Of a stretch of 29,228 nucleotides of DNA, positions 19,396-29,143 are shown one piece after another (positions within the stretch are counted from its first letter, which is position 1; each line of letters starts with the position of its first letter). Both the position numbers and the translations under genes were made by a program. A model generated the notes under the pieces. It did not search any database and was not told the origin of the DNA. It saw only the letters and a list, made by a program, of their open reading frames with translations. Source of the stretch: Chara braunii (Eukaryota; Streptophyta; Charophyceae; Charales; Characeae); contig BFEA01000953.1 in NCBI GenBank assembly GCA_003427395.1, forward strand, positions 271,178 to 300,405. Direction: 5' to 3'.

Positions 19396-19628
19396 AGAGT
19401 GAATTCGGTAAGGATTTGGAGGGCAACAGCACAGTTAGAGTCGCCTGCTCTCTGTATCAGAGCCCTGCAGTGTCCTGGAGTGAGAGTGCAATTGAAGAGT
19501 ACAATCTGCAAACTATTATGATGATGGAACACACATTGACCCTCATAGGAAATCATACTAAAATCGAGTACACATACTACCTGCACGATAAGAACAGCAG
19601 AGTCGAAGCAGACTATGTGCCACCATAA
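19396..19628 (+). CDS. Unrecognised ORF fragment (~70 residues)
   Basis: The frame is open from about 19396 to the TAA ending at 19628. The first in-frame ATGs are a run of three inside the ORF (about 19518-19526), so it may be an exon or a truncated gene. Residues include TVRVACSLYQSPAVSWSES and HTKIEYTYYLHDKNS. It has a weak resemblance to the ORF at 18263. Family unknown. Confidence 0.3.
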
Positions 19629-19737
19629 CATCTGTGGGTACTGTTGAGGAAGCAAGGAGGACTGTTGGCAGCCACCAGTGAGCATTTTATCTCTGAACAA
19701 GTACAACTCACTTATCTGGACAACCAGCAATCATCTA

Positions 19738-19865
19738 ATCGGCAGTCAATTATCAGCAGTCAGTTATTATTAGTGATCAGTTCAACAATCAGTTTTTCAA
19801 CAGTCAGTTTTTCAGCAATCAGTTTTTCAGCAATCAGTTTTCAACAATCAATTTCTTGCAATCAG
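19738..19865. repeat. Irregular CAATCAGTTTTT repeat
   Basis: 'caatcagttttt(ca)' and 'cagtcagttttt' variants follow each other from about 19738 to 19865. The repeat encodes ISFS-type low-complexity peptide in one frame, which is not meaningful. Confidence 0.75.
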
Positions 19866-19935
19866 TTTGGTAGCCTGTTCTCATGGATCGTCTGATCAGC
19901 TTGTACTGGCAAGAGTATTCATGAGCACAGTTTAG

Positions 19936-20559
19936 TTTGCGCCGGTCAGTGAGTCAGTGTTGGCCAACCTCAATCGGATCTCATGCAAAAAGGCATTTCA
20001 TTATCAGTATGTTAGTGCCATTGGTTTCAGACAGGGAGATCTGTCAATCTTCAATGTCCAGACCAGTTTTGCTGATGACACTATTCACGATCTGAGGCAT
20101 TACCTGAAGAAGGGCAAGGAGGCTCATGAATTCTTCGATCCAGTCTGGATCTCAGCCACAAAATATCTTGAGCAGAGAGAGAGGGAACTCGATGAGAGCG
20201 ACACTATGTTGATTCGCAGCTTTGGGCCGATGCTTTATACTGACTATCCTAGATCTCCAGTCCCTTCACTTATCACCGATGACACGAGTTGGCTGGATGT
20301 AATTGGTTTGACAAAGAGGTACATCTCTCCGGCGGTGATCGACGTTGAGGCGTTGATAAGCCCACCGAGTATCCCTACCTCAGACGGGGAGTCTTTTCAG
20401 TGGGGGGGCTGCCTACATTGTGGGAGGATTTTTGCTCCATGGTTAACTACCGTGTCATGTGCCTCGGATGGTCATGCTCAGAGTTTGTTGGCTAAAGGTG
20501 ACATTTTGTCACGAAGCCTTAGTCTCGGATTGTTCGTGGGCGTGGGTCACGACACCTGA
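19936..20559 (+). CDS. Unrecognised ~207-codon ORF
   Basis: Open from after a TAG at 19933-19935 to a TGA ending at 20559, with no in-frame ATG until about residue 90. It is therefore likely an exon or a 5'-truncated gene. The sequence looks like real protein: no low complexity, and balanced segments such as DLRHYLKKGKEAHEFFDPVW and TSWLDVIGLTKRYISP. Near the C-terminus is a CLHC pair. A short stretch, GFRQGD then FADDT about 15 residues later, recalls reverse transcriptase motifs, but the spacing is far too short for a palm domain. Family unknown. An AATAAA lies ~310 bp downstream. Confidence 0.42.
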   Translation, partial: FAPVSESVLANLNRISCKKAFHYQYVSAIGFRQGDLSIFNVQTSFADDTIHDLRHYLKKGKEAHEFFDPVWISATKYLEQRERELDESDTMLIRSFGPMLYTDYPRSPVPSLITDDTSWLDVIGLTKRYISPAVIDVEALISPPSIPTSDGESFQWGGCLHCGRIFAPWLTTVSCASDGHAQSLLAKGDILSRSLSLGLFVGVGHDT

Positions 20560-21462
20560 GAAGATCAGCGAAAAAAGATTAAGAGAGTTTGACCTGAGGG
20601 ATGAGTGAGGATTCTTGAGAGGTGCTGACCATGCCAGTTTACATGTACTTTCTGAGATTATTATGAGTTCTCATTCCTCCCTTATTCAATTGCCTCTGTC
20701 CTTGTTCCAGTCAGTCAGTCGTATTTTCTGCATTATTCTTGCTTGATGATTGCCTTCGTGGATGTTTTGTCACAGTTCTCAAAATCAGATTGACATAACT
20801 GATGCATGCATAACACCCCATAATTTTATGATTATTATTTCCATCGTTCTCTGCTGTTCCGAATCAAAATAAAAGATTCCTAAGACCGGGGACCAGCGAA
20901 GACCGTAATTGAAGGGTCTCGCTCGAAGCCGGACGCACACAACAGGAAGAGATTTGCATTATTTAATTTATTTTATTTATTGCAATCACATACAAAATCC
21001 TGCGTGACAGCCTGTTGGCTTTCCGGTCGCCTAAAGCGGCACGACGGGAAAAAGTGTGACACCGCGGCCCTGCAGAACGGAGTGTCCTGGTTCTGCGAGT
21101 TTTAGACGGAATATGTATAACATGTGTAAAGATTGATAACATTAAACATGAATATTGTGACCTATGGTGACACCTATCCCCACCCATATGTTAAAATGCT
21201 CCTCTAACGTCTACTGGATGTGTCCTCCAGGATTCACTTTGACAAAACCAGACCTCACATCTCTGTGAGTGTATGCTGCAAGTTTGTTAGTTTTCCCCGA
21301 AGTGCGGAGAAACCAATGCAATTGGTGGCGACTCCCTTTCCCGGATTTTGCCGTCCTCCTCTAGTTGACACAAATGGCATGCTTGAGACCCTGTTTAATG
21401 TGCCGTTTCGTCTCTGCATATGAAAGAGGGCGCTTTTGAAACATTGACCTGTTTCTATCCAA
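20560..21462. other. Unassigned; AATAAA at 20868-20873
   Basis: AATAAA at 20868-20873 could end a transcript carrying the upstream ORFs. The rest includes an A/T-rich stretch (20950-20990). A short repeat, 'acatgagctac', occurs twice at about 21494 and 21514, just inside the LINE remnant. No gene recognised. Confidence 0.4.
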
Positions 21463-24350
21463 TCAGATCGTTTTGCAGCTCAGGCCCCTTGCAACATGAG
21501 CTACATAGCCCCAAACATGAGCTACGTTCTCGGTAGGAAGCCTAGAAGTATCCATTGTTCCTTCCATTCCACCCCGTGGCCTTCGAATGGTGTGGGCCCA
21601 CCAATTCCAGATCCTCTTTGACGCAGGGCACTCACACCACAGGTGCTTAGTGGATTCAAAGGGCCACCTACACCTTGCGGAAGTGAGATCCACCACCATT
21701 CCTCTGTTAGTTAGCCGAACAGCTGAGGGAGAGACCATCAACGACAGTAGCCATAGCAGACTGACTTGCTTTCCATTTGGGAGGGAGGCCAAAATTCTCC
21801 ACAGTCCGCCTCGGAGAGGTCTTCCTCCCAGACTGCCTGCCAACGGGGGATTGCCACTTGCGCTGGTGACTCGAGCTTTTGCTTGTACTGCTTGTACCCT
21901 GCAGCAACCGAGTAGTCGTACAGACGTAGATATTCTTCGTCTCCATTTTTGGCCGACCAGCTCCTTGCTACCGGGTCAATGCTAAGTTGCTTGAGCAGAA
22001 GCCTGCCTACCCATGTGGAAATGCGGACCGAAGGATGTCTGCTGTGTACCTCTAGGAGACGTGTTTGAACTTAGCTATTCCGAATTTGTACTGTGTCTTG
22101 TTCGATTAAAGAAAGCGTATTCTAAGGTCCTGTGCACTTCCACCGTTCGATCCGTCAGAACCCGCTTGGGAGTATCTCCATCACTTCCCACAACCCCCGC
22201 TTTTCTTCGCTCGCTTGGTGAGGGACGTACCAGGTGCCCACTGGGTCTACCCCGTCTGGGCCCAAGATAGCCAACCAGTCTCGAGGGAGAGGGTTGATCA
22301 ACATTCTTCAATTTATGGGCCTCTACTCCTCTCAAGCTTCTGAGGGTGGCTTCCACCCGCCAAGCAGGGATGACCAAAAAGATCAGACACTCTCACGATA
22401 CCTCTTTTGACCCAGGCTTTGCCGAAGGACCCACAGAGCCATCCGTCAGGAACGCTGCCCCGGTGTGATCTGTCGCAGTGGGGTTCTCGAACAGCAAGTC
22501 GTTGAGGACCTCTTTGGTGGAAGGTGTGTGCTGCTAGTTCGGAGGAAGACGGTGCCACGCTCGGCGGATAAGTTCCCAGAATTCAGATTTGAGTCTGCTC
22601 TTGCGGGAAGAAGGCATGAAGAAACAGCCCCAGACGTCCTGGGGTCTGCTTAGCCCTCATTCCTTCATCAATATATATTCAGCCACTATAACCCAATGCG
22701 CTCTGGTGTTCGTGGTGGCAACCCTGACTACCGTCTTCCCCCGAACATAACACACCTTGAAAATGAATGTATACACACTATATTTACGGTTATATACAGC
22801 CATAATCAGGGTGCGTTGTGTTCAGGGGAAGACGGTAGCCAATTCCTCAACTGGGCTTGGTTCCTCCTTGTGAGTCCATCAAGCCAAGACCGCCTTGAGC
22901 TCTTGGGAAGGTTAGTGTGTCAAACACTACTTTTGATAGAAACCCTTCCATGATATGGGCCCGTGGTTTCCAAATGAACTGGGCTACCAACCTTCTAACA
23001 ACCTTTACTACCCCCTCCGCGGTTCCTTCATCGTAGACACGAACCACAAAATCGAAAAGAGGGGCACATTGGCCACCATTGCTCTCCCTATTAAAGACAG
23101 ATGGCATGTACTGCCCCAGAGTCTCAATCTGGCGGAGATCCGTTGTTGCAGCAAGAGACACTGCGCCGACACTTTTATTTGCATGTTGATAAGAACTCCC
23201 AAGAAACGCTCTTCCTCTCTTGCTTCCACCCTTCACATACCCAATTCCACCTTCAGCGCAAACTGCCAAGGGAGCATATGTATGGATATGCCTCAATTCA
23301 CAGTTTCCTCGAATAACTCAAGAGTATTCTCTCAACACGGATTTGAGTGTAGACAACGAAGGTGCGGAGTTTTCACTTATGGCGAAAAGGTCATCCGCCA
23401 ATACCTTGACTTTGCACTCCTTTCGGGTGTGAAGTTGAAGGCCTCTAATGTTTGGATGTCTGCGTATCCTGTTCGGCAGAACTTCAAATTGCAGCACGAA
23501 CACGAGGGGGGCAGCGGACAACCTTGACGCAGCGATCCTGAGAGGGCAAAAGGCTCAGACAAATGACCGTTAAGGTCGGGGCAGTATACATTTCTATGGT
23601 CCCGGCACAGAAGCCCTCCCCAAATCCCATTCTTCTCGGGGTGGTGAGGACAAACGTCCAACCCAACTTTCGTAAGCCTTCTCCAAGTCGAGGAGGAGAA
23701 TCGCCGTGTGCAGACCCATTCCCTCCACCACCTCCAGCGTCTCTATGACAGTGACAATATTGTTGAAGATCGATCGTCCCTGTATAAACACACCCTGATC
23801 TCTTTCCACCAATTCGGATAGATACTTCGATAGTCTGCGTGCCAATGATTTCGCGAGTATCTTGTATGAGATGTTCAGAAGAGAGATTGGGCGCCAGTTA
23901 CGACCATCCGCTTTGTCACCCTTCTTGAATAGGACTGAGATAACCCCATGCGTCATGCCTTTCCCTACCCTAGCCCCCACCAAGACTTCGTTGTACACTT
24001 CTACCAGCTTAGCCTTTAGCCACCTGGACTTTCTTCATCAACGCCCAAATTGAATGCATTTCCTCCTTGAAGGACCCGTAACAGGAAAGCACTGGCTACT
24101 TCACCGGTAAATGGGAAAAGGGGTCTAGGTATCTGCTTAGCCTTTAGCAAGCAGGTTTTAGTCTACGCAGCCTGAAGGAACAACTCCCTTGGATCCCGGA
24201 GTGGATGCGACCGAAAATGTACGGTATGTGACCGAAAACGTACGGTATGGAGTTGACTCTTTCCATATGTTAGCCTTTGCGTCGATTACTGTTGCTTGCA
24301 GATCCCGGTGTAGCAAGATACAGACACCGCCTCTTGTTTCCCGTGCTGGG
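21463..24350 (-). pseudogene. Degenerate LINE (non-LTR retrotransposon) ORF2: endonuclease fragment, reverse transcriptase, zinc-finger tail
   Basis: Read from high to low coordinates. 24350-24250 carries an endonuclease-like piece (TRGGVCILLHRDLQATVID). 23998-23690 holds reverse transcriptase fingers and palm: GVISVLFKKGDKADGRNWRP, ISLLNISYKILAK, DQGVFIQGRSIFNN, and LLLDLEKAYE with the first catalytic Asp. 23666-23484 continues in another frame (GWTFVLTT, RRMGFGEGF), then SEPFALSGSLRQGCPL. 23521-23318 holds the catalytic box LADDLF (about 23401). 23229-22847 holds the thumb (RFLGVLI, FIWKPRAHI, RAQGGLGLMD). 21843-21463 holds a zf-RVT-like tail (ESTKHLWCECPASKRIW). At least four frame changes and one insertion make it non-functional. 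ORF1 and the first part of the endonuclease are absent. Exact clade not determined. Confidence 0.9.
22728..22838. mobile_element. Small foldback MITE-like insertion in the LINE
   Basis: The ends CTACCGTCTTCCCC..GAACA (from 22728) and ..TGTTC..GGGGAAGACGGTAG (to 22838) are inverted complements over 29 bp, with three mismatches by eye. The whole insert is about 111 bp and A/T-rich inside. If the outer TA dinucleotides are the target duplication (gacTAccg ... cggTAgcc), this would fit a Tc1/mariner-type MITE. That reading is tentative. It interrupts the LINE just after the QGGLGLMD motif. Confidence 0.7.
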
Positions 24351-24442
24351 CCGCAGATAACTCGCTTATTTTGGTCTCGTTCTACTTTGTTTCTTGAAGC
24401 AAGATGCAACAGCTCGCTTTCCAGTATCAACGCTGGGCTTGA

Positions 24443-25237
24443 TTACTTCCCCATCGGGATGCCAATTACATGGCGCAACGGTGTCTTCGACGCGCTATTA
24501 AAGGTGTGCCGCAAATCAAAATCAACAAAGGGATTCGAAAGAGCATACCAACCAACCCTCCTGCTTACCACCGAATTTAATTTTGCCCCTTTTCCCTTTT
24601 TCTTCACCATCATCCCCCTTTCACCCTCGCGATACGAAAATTCACAGATCCACCTGACCGCTTCCAAGACAGAACTATGCGGTAAGTTACAAAATATTTC
24701 CTTTACATCGAAACTTAACCCCACGATCCCTTCCCCCTCCTTCACATCCTTGCTGATCCTCCGGACCTCATCGGCCAAACTCAAAGTGCTCCTTAGATTG
24801 AAGTTAGTCCGTCTCGGAAGACTCCACACCATCTGATTCACCATCGCCGACACCCGCTTGTTGGCAACGACTGCATGTTCAGAATGGGATGGACAGATCG
24901 GCCGCCAACGCTGCACATCCTTGTGCTTGGGAATCGAGTAGGCCTTACCGATTTCCCCTTTACCGTTCCATGCACCTAACTGTTGAAAACCTCCCCCGTT
25001 ATATTGACCTTCCATCTCTCGGACAACGCTTACCTCCTCCCTGCCGCACCTACTGAAACCTACGTTTTTTGTGAACAACTTCCTCATTCCCTCAGCATAG
25101 GCGACTGGGCAGCACACCAGCGTGTCTCCAGGATTGTGGTCTATTCGGCAGCATACCAACCCTTTGAGTCTATCTTTCCACTCATACGCATGCCATCTTC
25201 TATTTCGATTCTCCCATGGTTGTTCTTTATCCAGCAT
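24443..25237 (-). pseudogene. Penelope-type reverse transcriptase fragment
   Basis: 264-codon frame with Penelope-like RT motifs: GKAYSIPKHKDVQRWRPI (residues 98-114; 'PK.HK..RPI'), NFNLRSTLSLADEV, then SFDVKEIFCNLP (175-185) with the first catalytic Asp, and GIPMGK (259-264), the motif B equivalent. A TAA follows at once. Past the stop the same frame continues SSPALILESELLHLASRNK, as expected for an intact element, so the stop is a point mutation. The frame then changes into LINE endonuclease sequence near 24350, before the second catalytic aspartates, which are missing. Upstream 'NPGDTLVCCPVAYAEGM' also fits the family. Confidence 0.85.
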
Positions 25238-26367
25238 TCCTCAAGAGCCCTGATAGCCTCTTTTCCCCATTTTATCGTCGACAGCCTGCTTTTCTCGAAA
25301 TATTTTTCTATCTGCTTGCGCAGGTCCCTCGACACAGTACCCCGGTTCGGACGCAAAACATTTTTTGAATTCCGCAGCCACCTCGGTACTCCCTCCACAT
25401 CCGCCAGCCTGGCGCACGTATGACCATTCACTCTCAGCAGCCACTCGAACACGTCCGCGACTCCGCGCACGTACATATAAGTTCCTCTTTCTTTGCCTCC
25501 GTACGAAAATTATGCAACACGTCACCCACCGTTCTGTTTTTTGTCCACACAATCCTCATGCGCCTGATTAACATGTTTTTCGAAACATCTGCCACATCCA
25601 CACAAACCAACTTGACCCCAGCTTTGCTGATACCATCATCGTACTTCACACGCACTATTAACCTTTGTCGGACATTAACGCCAAACCTTCCATCTCTCGG
25701 ACAACGCTTACCTCCTCCCTGCTGCACCTACTGAAACCTACGTTTTTTGTGAACAGCTTCCTCATTCCCTCAGCATAGGCGATTGGGCAGCACACCAGTG
25801 TGTCTCAAGGATTGTGGTCTATTGGGCAGCATACCAGCCCTTTGAGTCTATCTTTCCACTCATATGCCTGCCACTCTTCTATTTTGATTCTCCCATGGTT
25901 GTTCTTTATCCAGCATTCCTCAAGAGCCCTGATAGCCTCTTCCCCCCATATCACATATCGCCGACAGCCTGCTTTTCTCAAAAGATTTCTCTATCTGCTT
26001 GCGCAGGTCCCTCGACACAGTACCCCGGTTCGGACGCAAAACATTTTTGGAATTCTACAGCCAGCTCGGTACTCCTCCACATCTGCCAGGCTGGCAGCCT
26101 GGCGCACGTATGACCATTCACTCTCACCAGCCACTCGAACACATCCGCGCACGTACAGATAAGTTCCTCTTTCTTTGCCTCCGTACGAAAATTATGCAAC
26201 ACGTCACCCACCGTTTTGTTTTTTGTCCACACAATCCTCATGCACCTGATTAACATGTTTTTCCAAACATCTGCCACATCCACACAAACCAACTTGACCC
26301 CAGCTTTGCTGATACCATCATCGTACTTCACACGCACTATCAACCTTTGTCGAACATTAACGCCAAA
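25008..26367. repeat. ~680-bp tandem duplication inside the Penelope-like element
   Basis: 25008-25685 and 25686-26367 are tandem copies, both starting 'ccttccatctctcggacaac' and ending 'cattaacgccaaa'. They differ by scattered substitutions and small indels; about 95% identity by eye. On the minus strand both encode VKYDDGISKAGVKLVCVD, then ADV.KNMLIR, and RTEAKKEELICTC. The duplication separates the element's N-terminal part from its RT frame. Confidence 0.92.
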
Positions 26368-26664
26368 TCGTCGCCTCACCACTCCCGACAGTATCACCCG
26401 CAATTGAAATCTCGTCTTTTTTTCATGAAATCCTCTAATGGCGCCAAAAGCACAGACCAGCCAATCAAAATCCTGCGTGCCTAGCTCGCTCCTACTTCTC
26501 GGATTCCGCAATAATTGCACCAACGGTTCCTTTAATTTCTTCGTGCGCGAATAGAAACCCGTGATTGTTTCAAAAAGCACTGAAACACCCTCTCGAAACC
26601 ATCCCTTTGTGGCTCGCCCATAAACCGAAGCGACCACAGAGCCGCCATAGCACCTTTTAACCAA
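25978..26664 (-). pseudogene. Penelope-like element, region between GIY-YIG and RT
   Basis: 228-codon frame on the minus strand. It includes ATKGWFREGVSVLFETITGF, RRFGVNVRQRLIVRVKYDDG, VADVWKNMLIRCMRIVWTKN and a Cys/His-bearing segment ICTCADVFEWLVRVNGHTCA. The C-x-C...GH-x-C pattern resembles the conserved Cys/His motif seen before the RT core in Penelope-like proteins (inference from memory of the family). The frame overlaps the 5' copy of the tandem duplication and ends at its frame-breaking part. It is in a different frame from the GIY-YIG segment, so a frameshift lies near 26.6 kb. Confidence 0.6.
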
Positions 26665-26768
26665 CTTCTACCCCCCAACCCAAATATCACCTCCCGTACA
26701 TCGCACCGTACCGATCTTACCCTTTCTCTTCTACAACGACCCAAAACATCATTGAGGTTAACGAATAT

Positions 26769-27362
26769 TTAACCCGTGAATGCATGAAAACACAGATGCG
26801 TTCGCCCCTCATTACACACTATATCCTTGCCTCCCTGTTGCCTTCTTTTTCGAAGTTTCTCCCTCTTCCCTGGTCTCCTTTTTCCTATCCTCCCCCACTT
26901 ACTTTTCGTGTTCAACGATGCGTCACTAAACCGAATCAAAGTCTTCTCTAATTCCAACAAGTCACTTTCCTTACACTCATAAATTGGCAACGGAACACAC
27001 CCCTCGATCCCTACCTTCCTCAACGATTAATATAACTTATGATTCCTTCGGTCCGCTAAACTTTTTTTTCCCCTTTCGACCCTACTGATATGCTCCGACC
27101 AACGCACATCCAACATCCTTGTTGTCGAGCGTATGTATATATCCGTACACCATGATGGCGAAATGAGCATATAAACCAACGGACCCTCCGATCTCAACGG
27201 GTCCTGCTTCCGACCCAAAACATTTGTTAAATAACCTCGGAACTTTTGCCCCCACGACAAAGCTCCCGAAAATATCAGCAAAGCGACCAATAACTGAAGC
27301 ATCCTACATAGTGTCGGGTTACGTAAGTCACAGACACGTTCACCTCTGATCTGCGCTGCCAA
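26769..27362 (-). pseudogene. GIY-YIG endonuclease domain of the Penelope-like element
   Basis: The domain reads GPLVYMLISPSW (GIY equivalent, about 27182-27150), then DIYIRSTTRMLDVRWSEHI (YIG equivalent with R for G, followed by the conserved Arg and His; about 27140-27088). After a single in-frame TAA (27027-27029) the same frame continues with LRKVGIEGCVPLPIYECKES and LELEKTLIRFSDASLN, matching the usual 'E..LI...LN' end of the domain. Such domains nick target DNA for target-primed reverse transcription. Its position upstream of the RT is the notable feature. The stop codon and the YIR change suggest loss of function. Confidence 0.78.
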
Positions 27363-27634
27363 CCTCCACAGCGTCTCGTTCGGGTTCGGTCATTAACAGT
27401 CTGACTGCACCTCGTGCACCTCTGCAACATCTTCACTTGTCCCGTCGTCTTCCACTTCTTCCTAAATCGGTTTTTCACCAGTCGCATGCATCCTTGTCGA
27501 GTCAAAACTTCCGAACGCATCATTGGCCCGTCGCTCGACAATTTCATCCACCGTAACCTCGATTTTCTTGTACGTAAGTCCCATTTTTTCACAGATACGC
27601 CTTGTTCTTCTTACCCAACTCCTTTTTTTGCTCC

Positions 27635-28069
27635 TTAATAAACTGATATCGACCGTTGACTTCCCTTGCGTTGTTTGATATTCTCCCTGGCGTTTCTCCC
27701 TGGCGTTGCTTTACACCTACCTTTCTTCGCCCTTTGCTCACTCTGCTTTTCCGCTAACTGCTCCAGACGCACACGGAGGTTGCAGACTGGAGTTCTGGCT
27801 GCCTTGCTCGCGCTGGCCAGTCGTTCAACCCTCTCCTTTTGCTTAATCGCTTCCACCAGAGCATCTGCCTTTATCTTCTTCAAGACGTCAACTTCGTCCA
27901 AGGTAGCCTGATATTTGGCACGCAGATCTTCTAATTCCCTCATGCTACCGGTTCCACCCAAAGGCTCCTGAACAATCCTTGCTCTCGTTCGCCCTTGGTT
28001 TCCTTCGGTCGTGGCCATTCCTTGCAGCGCGACCTGCCCTCGCTTATTGCCCGGCCGCAAGGCTTTCAC
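27635..28069 (-). pseudogene. Coiled-coil segment of an ORF1-like protein
   Basis: 144-codon minus-strand frame. The central part is a heptad-like coiled coil (MRELEDLRAKYQATLDEVDV, then LVEAIKQKERVERLASASKA) followed by a Lys/Arg-rich tail (RAKKGRCKATPGRNAREN). It continues the zinc-knuckle ORF upstream after a frameshift near 28.1 kb. Coiled coils in retroelement ORF1/gag proteins mediate oligomerisation; the basic tail would bind nucleic acid. The family assignment is by architecture only. Confidence 0.5.
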
Positions 28070-28184
28070 TTCCAGATGAACATCTTCTGATTGGCCTTCC
28101 CTGTTCCCTGCCTTAGCTGCTTGTTTTCAAGGGCTAATAGTTCGAGCCTTTTTTCCAGGCCACTCCTCCCAACTCCGCTTCCCG

Positions 28185-28916
28185 TCAAAGTTCATCCATC
28201 TCGTGCCTCAATCTCACAACCTGAACATTAACCCCTATCGCTGCTGCCGCAACTCCCGTGTATACTTGTTGGCAACCCGCACCCCTGACCCGTAAATCCA
28301 CGCCGACCGGCGTCCTCAACAATTCTCCCTCCCGTCTACATAAATCCTCCAACTGTCTTCTCGCTAGCTCTCCCCTCGTTTCTCATTGCATCACGGCCTT
28401 TCCTTGGCTTGTTGATGTCGTCTGCAACTGCTCCACCTGCCTTCTTAGTCTGTCGATCTCACCTTCCTCCTTCTCCTTCTTTCCAAAATACACCTCATAC
28501 ATATTCTTGAATTTTGCCTCCATTTGGGCTCCTATAGCCTCTTCCAACTCCTTCCGTTCCTTCTCCCGTGTAACCTTGTTCTCTTCATCTTCACGCTTCT
28601 TATTTGCTTGTTCCTCCCTTTCCTGCTGCTGTCAAACACGCGCATCCAGCCTTCCCACGATCGTTTCAATCTTCTCAACCCTTTCCCCCATTCTTGGAAA
28701 ATAGTTATTTGACCTTGGCGCTTCATACTGCATCGGCTGGGCCTGCCCTCCTACGCTAACCGGCACTGGAAGCCCCAACACCGGTTGTGCCGACTGCACG
28801 TTAGCTACCGCTCCTGCGTAGCTATTCATCCCTCCGCCATGCGCACGGTTGGGGCATTCCCTTCGGATATGCCCAGCCATACCACATGCATAACATGTTG
28901 GTACGAAACCCGACAT
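28185..28916 (-). pseudogene. ORF1/gag-like protein: CCHC zinc knuckle plus coiled coil, with in-frame stops
   Basis: ATG at 28916-28914 on the minus strand. Residues 8-21 form a zinc knuckle, CYACGMAGHIRREC (C-x2-C-x4-H-x4-C), typical of retroelement nucleocapsid or ORF1 proteins. A Gly/Pro-rich linker follows, then GERVEKIETIVGRLD. An in-frame TGA at 28632-28634 interrupts it, but the same frame goes on as a strong coiled coil (QQQEREEQANKKREDEENK, then KERKELEEAIGAQMEAK and DRLRRQVEQLQ). Further stops in the same frame lie at 28383-28385 and 28185-28187. It is therefore a decayed gene. The order zinc knuckle first, coiled coil after, is unusual. Confidence 0.68.
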
Positions 28917-28929
28917 TCTGACGTACAAA

Positions 28930-29140
28930 AGAAAAAAGAAGAAAGAAAGAAGGGATAGAAGGACAAAAGGAAAGAGAAGAAAGAATAGAAGAAATAATAG
29001 AAAGCGATACCGAGAGACGTGGTTCGTTCAACCAAGGTAGCCACATTGAACGTAGTACTATCTTTACGTAGGTTACTACTATAAATGATGAGGGTTATTC
29101 CTCAAATGATTCCACAGTATCATCACATCAATGCTCATCG

Positions 29141-29143
<3 letters not shown>
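28930..29143 (-). other. Leader of the minus-strand element, purine-rich on + strand
   Basis: 28928-29006 is almost pure A and G on the + strand (pyrimidine on the transcribed strand of the element). The rest is unassigned. A promoter or terminal repeat for the retroelement could lie here, but none is recognisable. Confidence 0.35.

Larger units (their letters stand above)
24351..28916 (-). pseudogene. Penelope-like retroelement with N-terminal GIY-YIG (permuted; Chlamys/Naiad-like), 3'-truncated
   Basis: Gene-level call for the minus-strand block; its parts are listed separately. Order in transcription: CCHC zinc knuckle and coiled coil (28916-27635), GIY-YIG endonuclease (27362-26769), linker/N-terminal RT region (26664-25238, with a tandem duplication), Penelope-type reverse transcriptase (25237-24351). 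Canonical Penelope-like elements carry GIY-YIG after the RT. Having it in front matches the permuted clade known from green algae and some animals. Several in-frame stops, frameshifts and loss of the RT catalytic YxDD region show it is dead. Whether the zinc-knuckle ORF belongs to this element or is a neighbour is inference. Confidence 0.75.

Noticed and set aside
19957-20120. GFRQGD...FADDT resembling reverse transcriptase motifs B and C
   Set aside because: The spacing between the two motifs is only about 15 residues and no other RT motif is present. Treated as coincidence or, at most, a heavily deleted relic.
22955-23527. 190-codon plus-strand ORF
   Set aside because: Antisense to LINE reverse transcriptase segments with LADD and thumb motifs.
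24189-24836. 215-codon plus-strand ORF
   Set aside because: Antisense to the Penelope-like RT and LINE endonuclease, which carry clear motifs on the minus strand.
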